NCBI GenBank assembly: GCA_016709545.1 | Contig: JADJMO010000001.1 | Location: forward strand, 124,001 to 188,000 | Direction: 5' to 3' | Origin: Myxococcales bacterium | GTDB lineage: Bacteria; Myxococcota_A; Polyangia; Polyangiales; JADJMO01 | Length of the DNA: 64,000 bases | Shown: in pieces, positions 55,502-64,000 of the stretch | How the letters are laid out: each line of letters starts with the position of its first letter | How positions within the stretch are numbered: position 1 is the first letter of the stretch | Program-made: the position numbers and the translations under genes | Notes under the pieces: generated by a model | The model's input: the letters and a program-made list of their open reading frames with translations, nothing else | The model's database searches: none | Told to the model about the DNA's origin: nothing

Positions 55502-57880
55502 GTGCGCGCCCTGCGGATGTTCGTGCCCTCGCTGGCCCTCGGGGTGTTCGCCGGTCAGACCCAGTGTGGCCCCGCAGAGCACAAGGCCAGCCCTGGGCCG
55601 TCCACGCCGTCCGCGGTCGTCGCCGCACCGAGCCTCTCGGCGTCGGCCTCGGTCAGCGCGTCGGCCAGCGTCGTCGCGCCCGCCGCGCCGATCGACCCCT
55701 CCACCCTCACCCCGCTGCTCGCCCACGCCGCGCTCGGTGGCGTGGCGGCGGCGATGGCCGTGCGCGACCCGAAGGCCGCGGCCGAGGCGCTCGACAAGGC
55801 GCTCCCGAGCCTCACGGGGCTCGACCTCGATCGCGGCGCGTTCCTCCTCGGTCGTCTGCGCGCGCAAGCCAAGCAAGAGGAGCTCGCCGAGGCGGCCTAC
55901 GCCAAGGTGTCCACCGCCTCGCCGCTGCTGTCCTGGGCCGCCCTGCGTCGCGCGCAGCTGGCCCTCAAGCGCGGCAAGCCCGACGACGCCCTCGCGCTGC
56001 TCAAGGGCGTGCCCGACGCCGCGCCGCTCGCCGAGCCGCGCCACTTCGCCCTCGGCGAGGCGCTCGCAGCCAAGGGCGATCACGCCGGCGCCGCCGAGGC
56101 CTACGCGCTCGAGCGCGCGGGGCACCGCTGGACCGAGGCGGCGATCCGGTTCGCCGAGGAGGTCGCGGCGGCAGGCGACAAGAAGCAGGCGATCCTCGCC
56201 GCCAAGGGGGCCCGGCGCGTGCGCTTCGAGTACCCCGCCTCTTCGCTTGCGCCGCGCGCGCTCGAGGCAGAGCAGAAGTGCCTGCTCCTCGTCCCCACGC
56301 TGTCCGCGCCCGAGGGCCTCGGCGCTCCGACCGCGCTCGAGCAGGCCACCCGCGCGCAGGGCTTCCTCGACGCGAGCAAGCCCAAGGACGCGCGCGACGA
56401 GGCCAAGAACGTCCTGCTCTACCCGAAGGGCACCGACGCCTGGTGCAAGGCCGCCCTCGTGCACGCCCGCGCGCTCGAGCGCCTCAAGGACAAGGCGGGC
56501 GCGAGCGATGCCTACGGCGTCGCCGCCGAGGGTTGCCCCGACGAGACCACGCACGTCAACGCGCTCTACGACGGCGCCAAGGCGGCGCTCGCGGCCAAGA
56601 ACCCGACGCTCGCCCGCGCGCGGTACCTCGCGGTCGAGAAGGAGCACGGCAAGCACCGCCTCGCCGACGACGCTCGCCTCCGCGGCGCGCAGGTCGCGAT
56701 CGACAGCGGTGACGTCGTGAAGGGCGAGGCCATGCTCGCGTCGCTCCCCGACGACTACCCCGAGGGCGACATGAAGGCCGAGGCGCTCTTCCGCCTCGCG
56801 TTCCCGCGCCTCAAGAGCGGCGACTTCGCCGGCGCGCTCCCCCACCTCGATCGCTCGCTCGCGCTCGTCCCGCGCGAGGACGGCTACTTCACGCAGGGCC
56901 GCGCGGCGTACTACGCGGCGCGCGCGCGCCTCGAGAGCGGCAAGGTCAAGGAGGGCGTCGAGGGCCTGCGCAAGGTCATCGCCGACGAGCCGCTCTCGTT
57001 CGCGGCCGCGATGGCCTACGCGCGCCTCGCCTCGCGCGGGAAGGACGACGCGGCGCTCGCCAAGAAGGCCCTCGACGACGGCCTCGCGTTCGAGCCCCAG
57101 GGCGACCTGTTCGACAAGAACCGCAAGGAGCTCGCGACCCCGGGCTTCGCGCGCGCCGTGGAGTTCGCGCGCGTCGGCGAGCCCGACTTCGCCAAGAAGG
57201 AGCTCGCGGTGCTGGGCCTCCTCAAGGACTCGGACCCGGCGGGGCTCTACGTGACCGCCACCCTGCTCGCCCGCGCGGGCGACGCGCGAGGCTCCCACAA
57301 CATCGCGCGGGGACGGCTCACCGACTGGGTCCATCACTTCCCGAGCGGCAAGTGGAAGGCCGCGTGGGAGATCGCCTTCCCCCGACCCTACGAGGCGGAT
57401 GTCGTCGCGGCGGCCACGCGCGAGTCGGTGCCCACCGCGTTGATCTGGGCGATCATGCGCGAGGAGAGCGCGTTCGATCCGGAGGTCGTCTCGCCGTCGT
57501 CGGCCTACGGCCTGATGCAGCTCATCCTGCCCACCGCCGCGCGCTACGCGAAGCCTCTCAAGCTCGCCCACGACGCGCACGCGCTCACGCTGCCCGAGGT
57601 GAACATCCCCATCGGCACTGCGTTCCTCCGCAAGCTCCGCGGGGAGTTCCCCGAGAACCCCAACGGCTACACGGTGCCGTCGTACAACGCGGGCGAGGGC
57701 GCCACGCACAAGTGGCTCGCGCCGCCGCTCGCGGGCTCGTTCGACCTGTGGGTCGAGAGCATCCCCTACGACGAGACCCGCAAGTACACCAAGCGCGTGC
57801 TCGCCTCGTACTTCGCCTACGTCGCGCTGTACGCCCCCACCCAGCTCGAGAGCGAGCTGCGCGTGGCAGCCGGCAAGTAG
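55502..57880 (+). CDS. Soluble lytic transglycosylase (Slt70-like) lipoprotein
   Basis: 792 residues from GTG 55502 (ATG 55517 is also possible). A short hydrophobic start with Cys19 and a Ser/Ala-rich linker lead to a long superhelix of TPR-like helices (about 80-610). The C-terminal SLT domain has catalytic Glu in IMREESAFDPEVVSPSSAYGLMQL, then NIPIGTAFL and VPSYNAGEGATHKWL. It cleaves the glycan between MurNAc and GlcNAc. The family normally sits in the periplasm for cell-wall recycling or growth. Intact and longer than E. coli Slt70. Confidence 0.92.
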   Translation: MRALRMFVPSLALGVFAGQTQCGPAEHKASPGPSTPSAVVAAPSLSASASVSASASVVAPAAPIDPSTLTPLLAHAALGGVAAAMAVRDPKAAAEALDKALPSLTGLDLDRGAFLLGRLRAQAKQEELAEAAYAKVSTASPLLSWAALRRAQLALKRGKPDDALALLKGVPDAAPLAEPRHFALGEALAAKGDHAGAAEAYALERAGHRWTEAAIRFAEEVAAAGDKKQAILAAKGARRVRFEYPASSLAPRALEAEQKCLLLVPTLSAPEGLGAPTALEQATRAQGFLDASKPKDARDEAKNVLLYPKGTDAWCKAALVHARALERLKDKAGASDAYGVAAEGCPDETTHVNALYDGAKAALAAKNPTLARARYLAVEKEHGKHRLADDARLRGAQVAIDSGDVVKGEAMLASLPDDYPEGDMKAEALFRLAFPRLKSGDFAGALPHLDRSLALVPREDGYFTQGRAAYYAARARLESGKVKEGVEGLRKVIADEPLSFAAAMAYARLASRGKDDAALAKKALDDGLAFEPQGDLFDKNRKELATPGFARAVEFARVGEPDFAKKELAVLGLLKDSDPAGLYVTATLLARAGDARGSHNIARGRLTDWVHHFPSGKWKAAWEIAFPRPYEADVVAAATRESVPTALIWAIMREESAFDPEVVSPSSAYGLMQLILPTAARYAKPLKLAHDAHALTLPEVNIPIGTAFLRKLRGEFPENPNGYTVPSYNAGEGATHKWLAPPLAGSFDLWVESIPYDETRKYTKRVLASYFAYVALYAPTQLESELRVAAGK

Positions 57881-57996
57881 AGTGGGAGCGGAATGAATCC
57901 GAGCCGTGGCCGCCCGAGACGGAAGCACCCCTTGACGCCGCGCGCAAAGGTTGTTTCGCTCTGCGTCACGGCCCAGCAGCCCCGGGGAACAACAGA

Positions 57997-58698
57997 ATGC
58001 AGCCGCAGGATTCGAGCGAGACGCCCCGCGAGAAACGCGTGGTCAAGCGCTACAGCAACCGCAAGCTCTACGACACCCGTGAGAGCCGGTACGTCACGCT
58101 CCTCCAGATCGCCGAGATGGTTCGGGCGGGCGAAGAGGTGCAGATCATCGACAACGCGACCAAGGACGATCTCACCGAGGTGACCCTCGCGCAGATCATC
58201 TACGAGGAGCAGAAGCAGTCCTCGGGTCTCGGTCGCTCGGTGCCCCTGCAGACCCTTCGCGATCTGATCCACCAGCGCGGCGAGCGGCTCATGTCGCAGC
58301 TGCGCGAGGGCCCGCTCGGTCGGCTCCTGCCAGGCGAGGGACAGGGCGAGGGCGAAGAGGCCGTCGAGGCCGATGGCACCTACGGCGGAACGCCCCGCGC
58401 TGCCGCGGCCCCCGCCGCCCCCAAGGCCGACGCCGCGGCCGCTGCCGCTGCCGCCGCCGAGAAGAAGACCCTGCTCGACCAGTCCCGCGAGGCCATCGAG
58501 ACCCTCCAGGCCCGCATCGACGACCGGGTCCGCTCGGCCCTCGCGAGCTTCTCGCCGATCCAGCAGCTCCAGGCCGAGGTGCAGCGCCTGCAGGCCAAGG
58601 TCGAGGAGCTCGAGACCAAGCTCTCCGCTCGCGACCGCGCCGACCCCAAGGGGGGCGGGAGCGGTGGTGGTGGCGGAAAGCCGCCCCGCAAGGATTGA
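57997..58698 (+). CDS. phaR: Polyhydroxyalkanoate synthesis regulator PhaR
   Basis: 233 residues from ATG 57997. The PHB-accumulation N-terminal domain is clear: VVKRYSNRKLYDTRESRYVTL (about 15-36) and EEVQIIDNATKDDLTEVTLAQII (to about 70). The middle is an Ala-rich linker, and the C-terminal helix (about 185-215, LQAEVQRLQAKVEELETK) is a coiled coil. PhaR binds PHB granules and DNA. No phaC or phasin gene is next to it here. Confidence 0.92.
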   Translation: MQPQDSSETPREKRVVKRYSNRKLYDTRESRYVTLLQIAEMVRAGEEVQIIDNATKDDLTEVTLAQIIYEEQKQSSGLGRSVPLQTLRDLIHQRGERLMSQLREGPLGRLLPGEGQGEGEEAVEADGTYGGTPRAAAAPAAPKADAAAAAAAAAEKKTLLDQSREAIETLQARIDDRVRSALASFSPIQQLQAEVQRLQAKVEELETKLSARDRADPKGGGSGGGGGKPPRKD

Positions 58699-58744
58699 GC
58701 GGCTCGGAATAACCTGGCGTGGGGGCGGGTTGGCCCCATGATCC

Positions 58745-59421
58745 ATGGCATTGGAAGCCCCCGAACACCGCCGCCGCTCCTCCGCCTACGACGCCACGGA
58801 GTTCGAGGCACTCGTCCTCGATCATCTGGATTCCATGTACGCCGTGGCGAGGCGCCTCACCCGGGACGGCGCGGCCGCCGAGGATCTGGTCCACGACGCG
58901 GCCGTCAAGGCGCTCAAGGCGCGCGAGCACTTCGAGCCTGGCACCAACCTTCGCGCGTGGCTGCTGCGCATCCTCACCAACACGTTCATCAACACCTACC
59001 GGCGCGGTGGCCTCGAGCGCAGCACGTTCGAGAGCGCGCACGACCACGAAGACCCGGTCGCCGACGGCTGGATGTCGGCCGCGTCGATGCGCTCGCTCCG
59101 CGACCCCGAGGAAGAGGCGCTCCGCCTGATCCTGCGCGCCGAGCTCGCGCGCGCCGTCGACGAGCTGCCCGACGAGTTCCGCGTCGCCATCGTGCTGTGT
59201 GACGTCGAGGAGCTCTCCTACAAGGAGATCGCCGAGGCCATGGGCACGCCAATCGGCACGGTGATGTCGCGCATCCACCGCGGCCGCAAGCTGCTCAAGA
59301 CCCGCCTCATGTCGCACGCCATCGCCGCCGGTCTGGTCGACGACGAGACCGCGCGCGAGGGCGCGAAGATCCTGCCCTGTCGCGCACCGGCTCCGGCCGC
59401 AAGAACGTGGGGCGCGCATGA
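58745..59421 (+). CDS. ECF-family RNA polymerase sigma factor (one-base frameshift at the C-terminus)
   Basis: About 225 residues. Region 2 is AEDLVHDAAVKALKAREHF then NLRAWLLRILTNTFINTYRR. Region 4 is LPDEFRVAIVLCDVEELSYKEIAEAMG with the recognition helix TPIGTVMSRIHRGRKLLK. The frame runs past the next start. Adding one C at 59375-59377 gives LSRTGSGRKNVGRA and a stop at 59421, which overlaps the anti-sigma start as ATGA. It would direct transcription of a stress or envelope regulon and is held by the next gene product. Confidence 0.9.
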
Positions 59422-60374
59422 GCGATCGATACGAATGCGGCGATGCGCTCCGCGCCCTCGACACCTACGTCGACGGCGAGCTCGACGCGTCCACCGTGCT
59501 GCGTGTCGAGCAGCACCTCGCCGGCTGCGCCGACTGCGCCGCCGCGGTGGTGATCGGTCGCGCGATGAAGCGCACGCTGCGCATGGAGGCGCGCGCCGAG
59601 ACGGCGCCGGTCTCGCTGCGCGGTCGGCTCGCGCGCAGCGCCGAGGCACTCCGCAAGAGCGAGGAGCTCGGGGTCGTCTCGGAGTCGCAGCGGGCGAACC
59701 CGGTCGATGCCAGCGTGGGGGGCCAGAGCCGCGACGTCGTGGCCTTCGCCGAGCCGCCGGGACAGCAGGGGGCGCCGCCCACGTCGCGGCGCCCGTTCCG
59801 CTTCTCGTTCTCGCCCGCGCTGCCGCTCGCCGCCGTCGCCACGCTCGCGGTGGCCGTCGGCGGTGGCATGCGGACGCTGCAGAAGGGCACGAGCACCGAG
59901 CCGAGCGCCTCCAACTACGCGGCGCAGGCCAAGATCCTCGACGAGCTCGCGGTCAACCACGCGCGGCCCTTGCCGCCGGAGGAGCTCGATCCCCTGCGCG
60001 TCGCCAAGCGCTTCTCCCCGATCGTCGGCGTGCCGGTGCGGCCCGCGGCGCTCGGCCTGCCCCCGAGCCCCGGGTGGGCGTTCGCCGGCGCGCGCCTCAC
60101 CACGCTCTCCGACGACCCGACCGCGACGCTGTTCTACGAGGGCCGCACGGGCATCCGCGTGACGGTGTTCGTCTACGACCCGGCGCGCATCTCGGTGAAG
60201 GCCGCCTGCTGCCTGCAGCCGAAGGTGTTCGCGAAGGACGGCGTCCCGCAGACCGTGCTCGTCGGTCGCGCGCGGGGCTACTCGGTCGCGGTGCACGAGA
60301 AGGACGGCGTCGGGCACGCGCTCTCGGGAGACGTCGAGGAGAGCGAGCTCGTGGCGCTGGCCCTCGGGATGTGA
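59418..60374 (+). CDS. Membrane anti-sigma factor, zf-HC2 type
   Basis: 318 residues. N-terminal zinc anti-sigma motif LDTYVDGELDAS...QHLAGCADC (HxxxCxxC, about residues 12-50). One membrane helix (about 130-150, ALPLAAVATLAVAVGGGM). A ~150-residue periplasmic domain has GWAFAGARLTTLSDD and VFVYDPARI. Overlaps the sigma gene (ATGA), as sigma/anti-sigma pairs usually do. It keeps the ECF sigma at the membrane until signalled. Confidence 0.92.
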   Translation: MSDRYECGDALRALDTYVDGELDASTVLRVEQHLAGCADCAAAVVIGRAMKRTLRMEARAETAPVSLRGRLARSAEALRKSEELGVVSESQRANPVDASVGGQSRDVVAFAEPPGQQGAPPTSRRPFRFSFSPALPLAAVATLAVAVGGGMRTLQKGTSTEPSASNYAAQAKILDELAVNHARPLPPEELDPLRVAKRFSPIVGVPVRPAALGLPPSPGWAFAGARLTTLSDDPTATLFYEGRTGIRVTVFVYDPARISVKAACCLQPKVFAKDGVPQTVLVGRARGYSVAVHEKDGVGHALSGDVEESELVALALGM

Positions 60375-60432
60375 CGGTCGGTGACGAACCGTCCCTGGCG
60401 GCTCGGCAGGGGTTCTGGCACACACGCTGGCC

Positions 60433-61584
60433 ATGAACGAAGGGTTCCGCGAGCCGCGGGAGATCGAGTGCAGCGGACGTCGCCTCCTGCTCGTCTTCGA
60501 CGGCGGGAACGCCCCCGGCTACGCCTCGGTCGCCGTCGCGCTGACCGAGGAGGCCGTGAAGCGGGGCTTCGAGGTCTGGGCCGCCACCGAGGGCTTCCGC
60601 TCGCTCACCAGCGACGCGATGTCGAACCCGCGCTTCGAGCGCCTCATCGTCGGCCGCGAGGACCGCTACACGCTGCTCTCGCGCGGCATCCCGGCGCGCT
60701 CGATGGGGCGGCGTGTGCGCGACGCCGGCAGCGATTTTCGCAGCGAGCGCTACCTCGGCTTCCTCGAGCCCGCGAAGCAGGCAGAGGCCGCGGACACGAT
60801 CCGCACGCAAGGGTTCACCCACGTGGCGTGCGTCGGCGGCAACGGCACCTTCGAGGGCGCGCGCGCGCTCGTGCCCCGCATCGGCGGCGTCCCGATCGGG
60901 TTCGTCAACGTCTCCATCGACAACGATCTCTCGGGGGACCGCGCGATCGGCTTCTTCAGCGGTGTGGAGGCTGGGGCCACCGAGGCGCGGGGCCTCTACG
61001 AGGACTCTTACACCCACAAGCGCACCTACCTGCTCGAGATGATGGGCAACCGCAGCGGGCGCCACGCGCTCCACTGCGGCGTCGCCGCGCGCGCCCACCT
61101 CATCGTGCTCCCGTTCATCGAGCTCCCACGCGACGTGCTCACCGAGATCGCCGAGGCGCTCGAGGCGGCGTCGCACGCGCTCGTGGTGGTCGCCGAGGGC
61201 TACGCCGCCGAGGCTCGCCGCGCGACCAACCAGTCCGCGAGCGTGTACCTCGCCGGCCAGCTCGCCGAGGTCGGCCTCCGCGACCGCAAGGACAAGCGGG
61301 TGATCGCCGAGCCGTTCTCCCGCTACCTGCGCGGCGTGCAGCCGGCCTACGTCGACGTGTCGACGGCCTACCTCAAGGCCTCCCTGCTGGTCGACGCGTT
61401 CGACGCCGGGCGCAGCGAGGTGATGCCCTACGTGCTCGCCACCAACGACGTGGGCCTCCGCGCGTTCGGCGACGTCACCCGGGAGGATGCGGTCGAGCCT
61501 GCGTTGCTGCCATTGCTGACACGCCTCAAGCTGCCGCGCTTCTCGGCGCTCGCGCGCGTGCTCGCCGGCCGGGTGAGCTCGTGA
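60433..61584 (+). CDS. Phosphofructokinase-family protein with altered active site
   Basis: 383 residues. PFK motifs are recognisable: GGNAPGY (24-30, usually GGDAPG), VGGNGTFEGA (135-142, usually GGDGS), SIDNDLSGD (161-169, with Asp163 as the catalytic base) and MGNRSGRHA (usually MGRxxGxLA). The Mg/phosphate Asp of GGDGS is Asn137, so activity may be changed or lost. Gly138 at the next position argues for ATP rather than PPi use. The stop overlaps the next gene (GTGA), which is unusual for a glycolytic enzyme. Confidence 0.82.
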   Translation: MNEGFREPREIECSGRRLLLVFDGGNAPGYASVAVALTEEAVKRGFEVWAATEGFRSLTSDAMSNPRFERLIVGREDRYTLLSRGIPARSMGRRVRDAGSDFRSERYLGFLEPAKQAEAADTIRTQGFTHVACVGGNGTFEGARALVPRIGGVPIGFVNVSIDNDLSGDRAIGFFSGVEAGATEARGLYEDSYTHKRTYLLEMMGNRSGRHALHCGVAARAHLIVLPFIELPRDVLTEIAEALEAASHALVVVAEGYAAEARRATNQSASVYLAGQLAEVGLRDRKDKRVIAEPFSRYLRGVQPAYVDVSTAYLKASLLVDAFDAGRSEVMPYVLATNDVGLRAFGDVTREDAVEPALLPLLTRLKLPRFSALARVLAGRVSS

Positions 61585-63728
61585 GCCTGCACCTCGGAAA
61601 GCTCCGCGGAGAGGGCACCACCTACCTGCTGCCGCCGCACCACCTGGTCACGCACGGCGTGGTGGTCGGCATGACCGGCAGCGGCAAGACGGGGCTCTGC
61701 GTGTCGCTCGTCGAGGAGGCGGTGCGCAACCAGGTGCCGGTGCTGGTCGTCGACATCAAGGGCGATCTCCCGAACCTGGCGCTCACCTTCACCGATCCCG
61801 CGGAGCTCGCGCCGTTCGTCGACGAGGCGGCCGCGCGTCGTCGCGGCACGACGCCGGAGCAGGAGGCCAAGGTGCTCGCCGAGAAGCGGCGCGAAGGGCT
61901 CGCGGCGTCCGGGCTCGGCGAGGCCGACGTGCGCAAGCTCCGCGAGGCGATGCACGTGCGGGTGCTCACGCCCGGCACGCAGGCCGGCGAGCCGCTGCAC
62001 GTTCTCTCACCGCTCGAGCAGGCGACCACCTCGTTCGCCGTCGACGAGGAGGCCGCGCGCGACGCGCTCTCCTCGGCGGTGTCGCTGCTCCTGCGCCTCG
62101 TCGAGCGCGAGGCCGAGGCCACCTCGCCCGCCCACGTGCTCCTGTCGACGCTGGCCGAGCGCCGCCTGCGCGCGGGGCAGGCGGCGAGCCTCGAGGCGTT
62201 GCTCGAGGACCTCAAGACCCCGCCGATGGAGCGCATCGGCGCGCTCGCGGTCGACGAGTTCTTCGCGCCCAAGGAGCGCGGAGCCCTCGCGACCGACCTC
62301 AACGCGCTCGTCGCCGCGCCCACCTTCGCGGCCTGGCGTCGGGGCGCCCCGCTCGACGTCGGCGCGTGGCTCGCCCCGCGCACGGACGGCAAGGTCCCGG
62401 TCGTGATCGTCTCGGTCGCCCACCTCGACGATCAGGAGCGCGCCCTCGTCCTCTCGCTGGTGCTCGAGCAGACGCTCGGCTGGGTGCGCGGCCTCCCCGG
62501 CACGACCGAGCTCCGCGCGATGGTCCTGTTCGACGAGGTGTTCGGGTTCCTGCCGCCGCACCCGAGCAACCCGCCCACCAAGCGCCCGCTGCTCGCGCTG
62601 CTGAAGCAGGCGCGCGCGTTCGGCGTCGGCTGCGTGCTCGCGACCCAGAACCCGATCGACCTCGACTACAAGGCGCTCTCCAACGCCGGCGTGTGGTTCG
62701 TGGGTCGCCTGCAGACCGACGCCGACCGCGAGCGCGTGGTCGAGGGGCTCGCCGGCAGCGACGCCGGTGGGGCGAGAGCGCGGCCGACCTCGGCGCGCAT
62801 CAAGGCGCTGCCCGCCCGCACGTTCCTCGTCCGCGACGTGCACGCGGGGACCACGCTGGAGATCGAGACCCGTCACGCGCTCTCGTGGCTGCGGGGACCG
62901 ATGACCCGCGCGGAGCTGCGTCGGCTCGTGCCGCCGCCGCCGCCCACGCCGGTGGTGGCGCCCGTTGCCGTCGTCGCGCCGACACCGGCTGCCGAGCCGG
63001 CCGGGGAGCCCAGCGCGCCCGAGGGCTGGCGCGTCTTGTTCCCGCACCCACCCGCCGCGCCGGTGGAGGCGTGGACCTACGTGCCGCACGCGGGGATCCT
63101 CGCGCGCGCGGAGCTGTCGGCGCCCAAGCTCGGCTTCTCGACCACCCGCGTGATCGGCAAGCTCGCGCCGCTCACCGAGGGCGGGCTCGATCTGTCGCGC
63201 GCGGTGGCGTTCGCGCCCGACGCGCTCGAGGCCACGGCGGTCGAGGGCGCGCGGTTCGCGCCGCTGCCCGCGCTGCCCGCGCGCGCGCTGCGGGCGATCG
63301 AGAAGGCGCTGCGCGAGGCCGCGCTCGACGCCCTCGAGGTGAGCGTGATGGTGAACGACGAGCTCGGGCTGGTCTCGCAGGAGGGCGAGGCCCCGGCCGC
63401 GTTCGCCGATCGGTGCAGCGAGGTCGCGCGCGGTCGGGCGGCGAAGGCGCGCGCGGAGCTGCTCGCCAAGCACGAGCCCAAGGTGAAGCGGCTCGCGCAG
63501 GCGCGCGACGCAGCTCACCGCTCGGCCCACCTCGGGCGCGAGGAGAAGAAGCGCCTCGAGAAGGCCCAGGCCGCGCTCGACGAGGCCGTCCACAAGCGGG
63601 ACGCCACGCTGATGGAGGAGGAGGGCGCGCTCGCGAAGGCGCCCGCCGCCACGTACACGAAGCAGCTCGCCGCGAAGAAGAGCGCGCTGGTGGTGGAGGG
63701 CTACGCCCTCGTGTGGCTCGCGGGCTGA
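61581..63728 (+). CDS. HerA-like ATPase (DUF87/DUF853-type)
   Basis: 715 residues from a GTG coupled to the PFK stop. Walker A GMTGSGKTG is at 30-38, VLVVDIKGDLPNLAL follows, and Walker B VLFDEVFGFLPPHPSN is near residue 318. TQNPIDLDYKALSNAGVWFVGRLQTD resembles HerA/FtsK-type pumping ATPases. A Pro-rich linker (about 455-480) leads to a C-terminal domain ending in a Lys/Glu-rich coiled coil (LAKHEPKVKRL, EEKKRLEKAQAALDEA). HerA motors move DNA, usually with a nuclease such as NurA, which is not here. Role unknown. Confidence 0.88.
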   Translation: MSLHLGKLRGEGTTYLLPPHHLVTHGVVVGMTGSGKTGLCVSLVEEAVRNQVPVLVVDIKGDLPNLALTFTDPAELAPFVDEAAARRRGTTPEQEAKVLAEKRREGLAASGLGEADVRKLREAMHVRVLTPGTQAGEPLHVLSPLEQATTSFAVDEEAARDALSSAVSLLLRLVEREAEATSPAHVLLSTLAERRLRAGQAASLEALLEDLKTPPMERIGALAVDEFFAPKERGALATDLNALVAAPTFAAWRRGAPLDVGAWLAPRTDGKVPVVIVSVAHLDDQERALVLSLVLEQTLGWVRGLPGTTELRAMVLFDEVFGFLPPHPSNPPTKRPLLALLKQARAFGVGCVLATQNPIDLDYKALSNAGVWFVGRLQTDADRERVVEGLAGSDAGGARARPTSARIKALPARTFLVRDVHAGTTLEIETRHALSWLRGPMTRAELRRLVPPPPPTPVVAPVAVVAPTPAAEPAGEPSAPEGWRVLFPHPPAAPVEAWTYVPHAGILARAELSAPKLGFSTTRVIGKLAPLTEGGLDLSRAVAFAPDALEATAVEGARFAPLPALPARALRAIEKALREAALDALEVSVMVNDELGLVSQEGEAPAAFADRCSEVARGRAAKARAELLAKHEPKVKRLAQARDAAHRSAHLGREEKKRLEKAQAALDEAVHKRDATLMEEEGALAKAPAATYTKQLAAKKSALVVEGYALVWLAG

Positions 63729-63918
63729 AGCCGCGTATCGCGGTACGGCGCGCCGAGGAGCATGCCGTGAGGAGGGGGCGTCCACGGCGTGACACCCATA
63801 GCCCCAGCAGATGCCCGCGCAGGCCGCGCTCGCGAAGGCACCTGGGTCTGGATGCGCATTGCTCGGCCGCAACTGTCACCGATCTCCCTGGACAAGAAGA
63901 CGGGGCGTCACCCATGTG

Positions 63919-63992
63919 CCCGCACGAACCGTCACCCATGTCCCTAGACCGGACACCCGCACGAACCGTCACCCATGTCCCTAGACCGGACA
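63919..63992. repeat. Two 37-bp direct repeats, possible insertion-sequence end
   Basis: Copies at 63919-63955 and 63956-63992 are identical and begin CCCGCACGAACC. Each contains GTCACCCATGTCCCTAGACC. Degenerate partial copies lie at 63875-63892 and 63907-63920. The motif resembles the multiple terminal repeats of IS21-like elements, whose transposase would be beyond the window. From the ATPase stop to the window edge (63729-64000) I see nothing else. Confidence 0.6.
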
Positions 63993-64000
63993 CGTCGTGG

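Noticed and set aside
60371..60385. GTGAC repeated near the anti-sigma stop as another regulatory site
   Set aside because: The spacing is 10 bp and one half-site overlaps the stop codon.

Overview
The window is high-GC DNA with dense, overlapping bacterial genes. It looks like a piece of a Myxococcota (class Polyangia-like) chromosome. The evidence is a Ser/Thr kinase fused to a DUF2378/TIGR02265-type domain (a myxobacterial family), a thrombospondin-type-3 repeat protein with a MYXO-CTERM-like tail, many lipoproteins with Asp/Ser/Thr-rich linkers, TonB/Exb genes with several TonB-dependent receptors, and very frequent ATGA, GTGA or TGATG gene overlaps. I found no rRNA, tRNA, CRISPR array or prophage.

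Layout. 1-3804: a minus-strand TonB-ExbB-ExbD-ExbD-receptor operon, with the receptor cut by the left edge. 3981-9171: an OmpR/PhoB-type regulator divergent from a membrane pyrophosphatase (hppA), followed by a second gene that looks like a pyrophosphatase paralog without catalytic motifs. 9179-14027: a LysM/TPR envelope pair, a zinc-ribbon membrane protein, a solitary DNA methyltransferase and a lipoprotein. 14005-19724: a Ca-binding-repeat surface protein, an NHL-like protein, a REP-associated transposase (RAYT), a kinase and a GNAT. 19810-23077: pyruvate dehydrogenase E1alpha-E1beta-E2. 23435-30652: a HARE-HTH/Mrr-like protein, a six-copy 66-bp hairpin array, two lipoproteins and an MrfA/YprA-like repair helicase behind a palindrome. 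30821-37328: small lipoproteins, an oxidoreductase, a YkgJ-type protein and an MscS channel with a cyclic-nucleotide domain. 37343-48667: a receiver-kinase, a parvulin lipoprotein, LpxC, two small proteins of unknown role, a phosphoesterase, HupE, a PHP hydrolase, an M19 dipeptidase and lipoproteins. 48667-57880: a receptor with its own TonB-type domain, a coiled-coil protein, an esterase, a beta-helix lipoprotein and a lytic transglycosylase. 57997-63728: PhaR, an ECF sigma/anti-sigma pair, and a phosphofructokinase-like protein coupled to a HerA-like ATPase. The right edge carries 37-bp direct repeats that look like a transposon end.

How the genes connect. Many products act in the envelope: TonB energisation, receptors, LPS synthesis, peptidoglycan turnover, mechanosensing and lipoproteins. 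Pyruvate dehydrogenase, the PFK-like protein, pyrophosphatase and PhaR touch central carbon and energy metabolism. A GTCAC-N6-GTCAC direct repeat with 11-bp spacing sits upstream of the TonB operon, between the regulator and hppA, and upstream of the mechanosensitive channel, so these units may share a PhoB-like regulator.

Quality warning. Nine otherwise sensible genes contain at least ten one-base frameshifts, almost all in short homopolymers, including two compensating shifts inside lpxC. I treat them as probable assembly indels and annotate each such gene as one locus.
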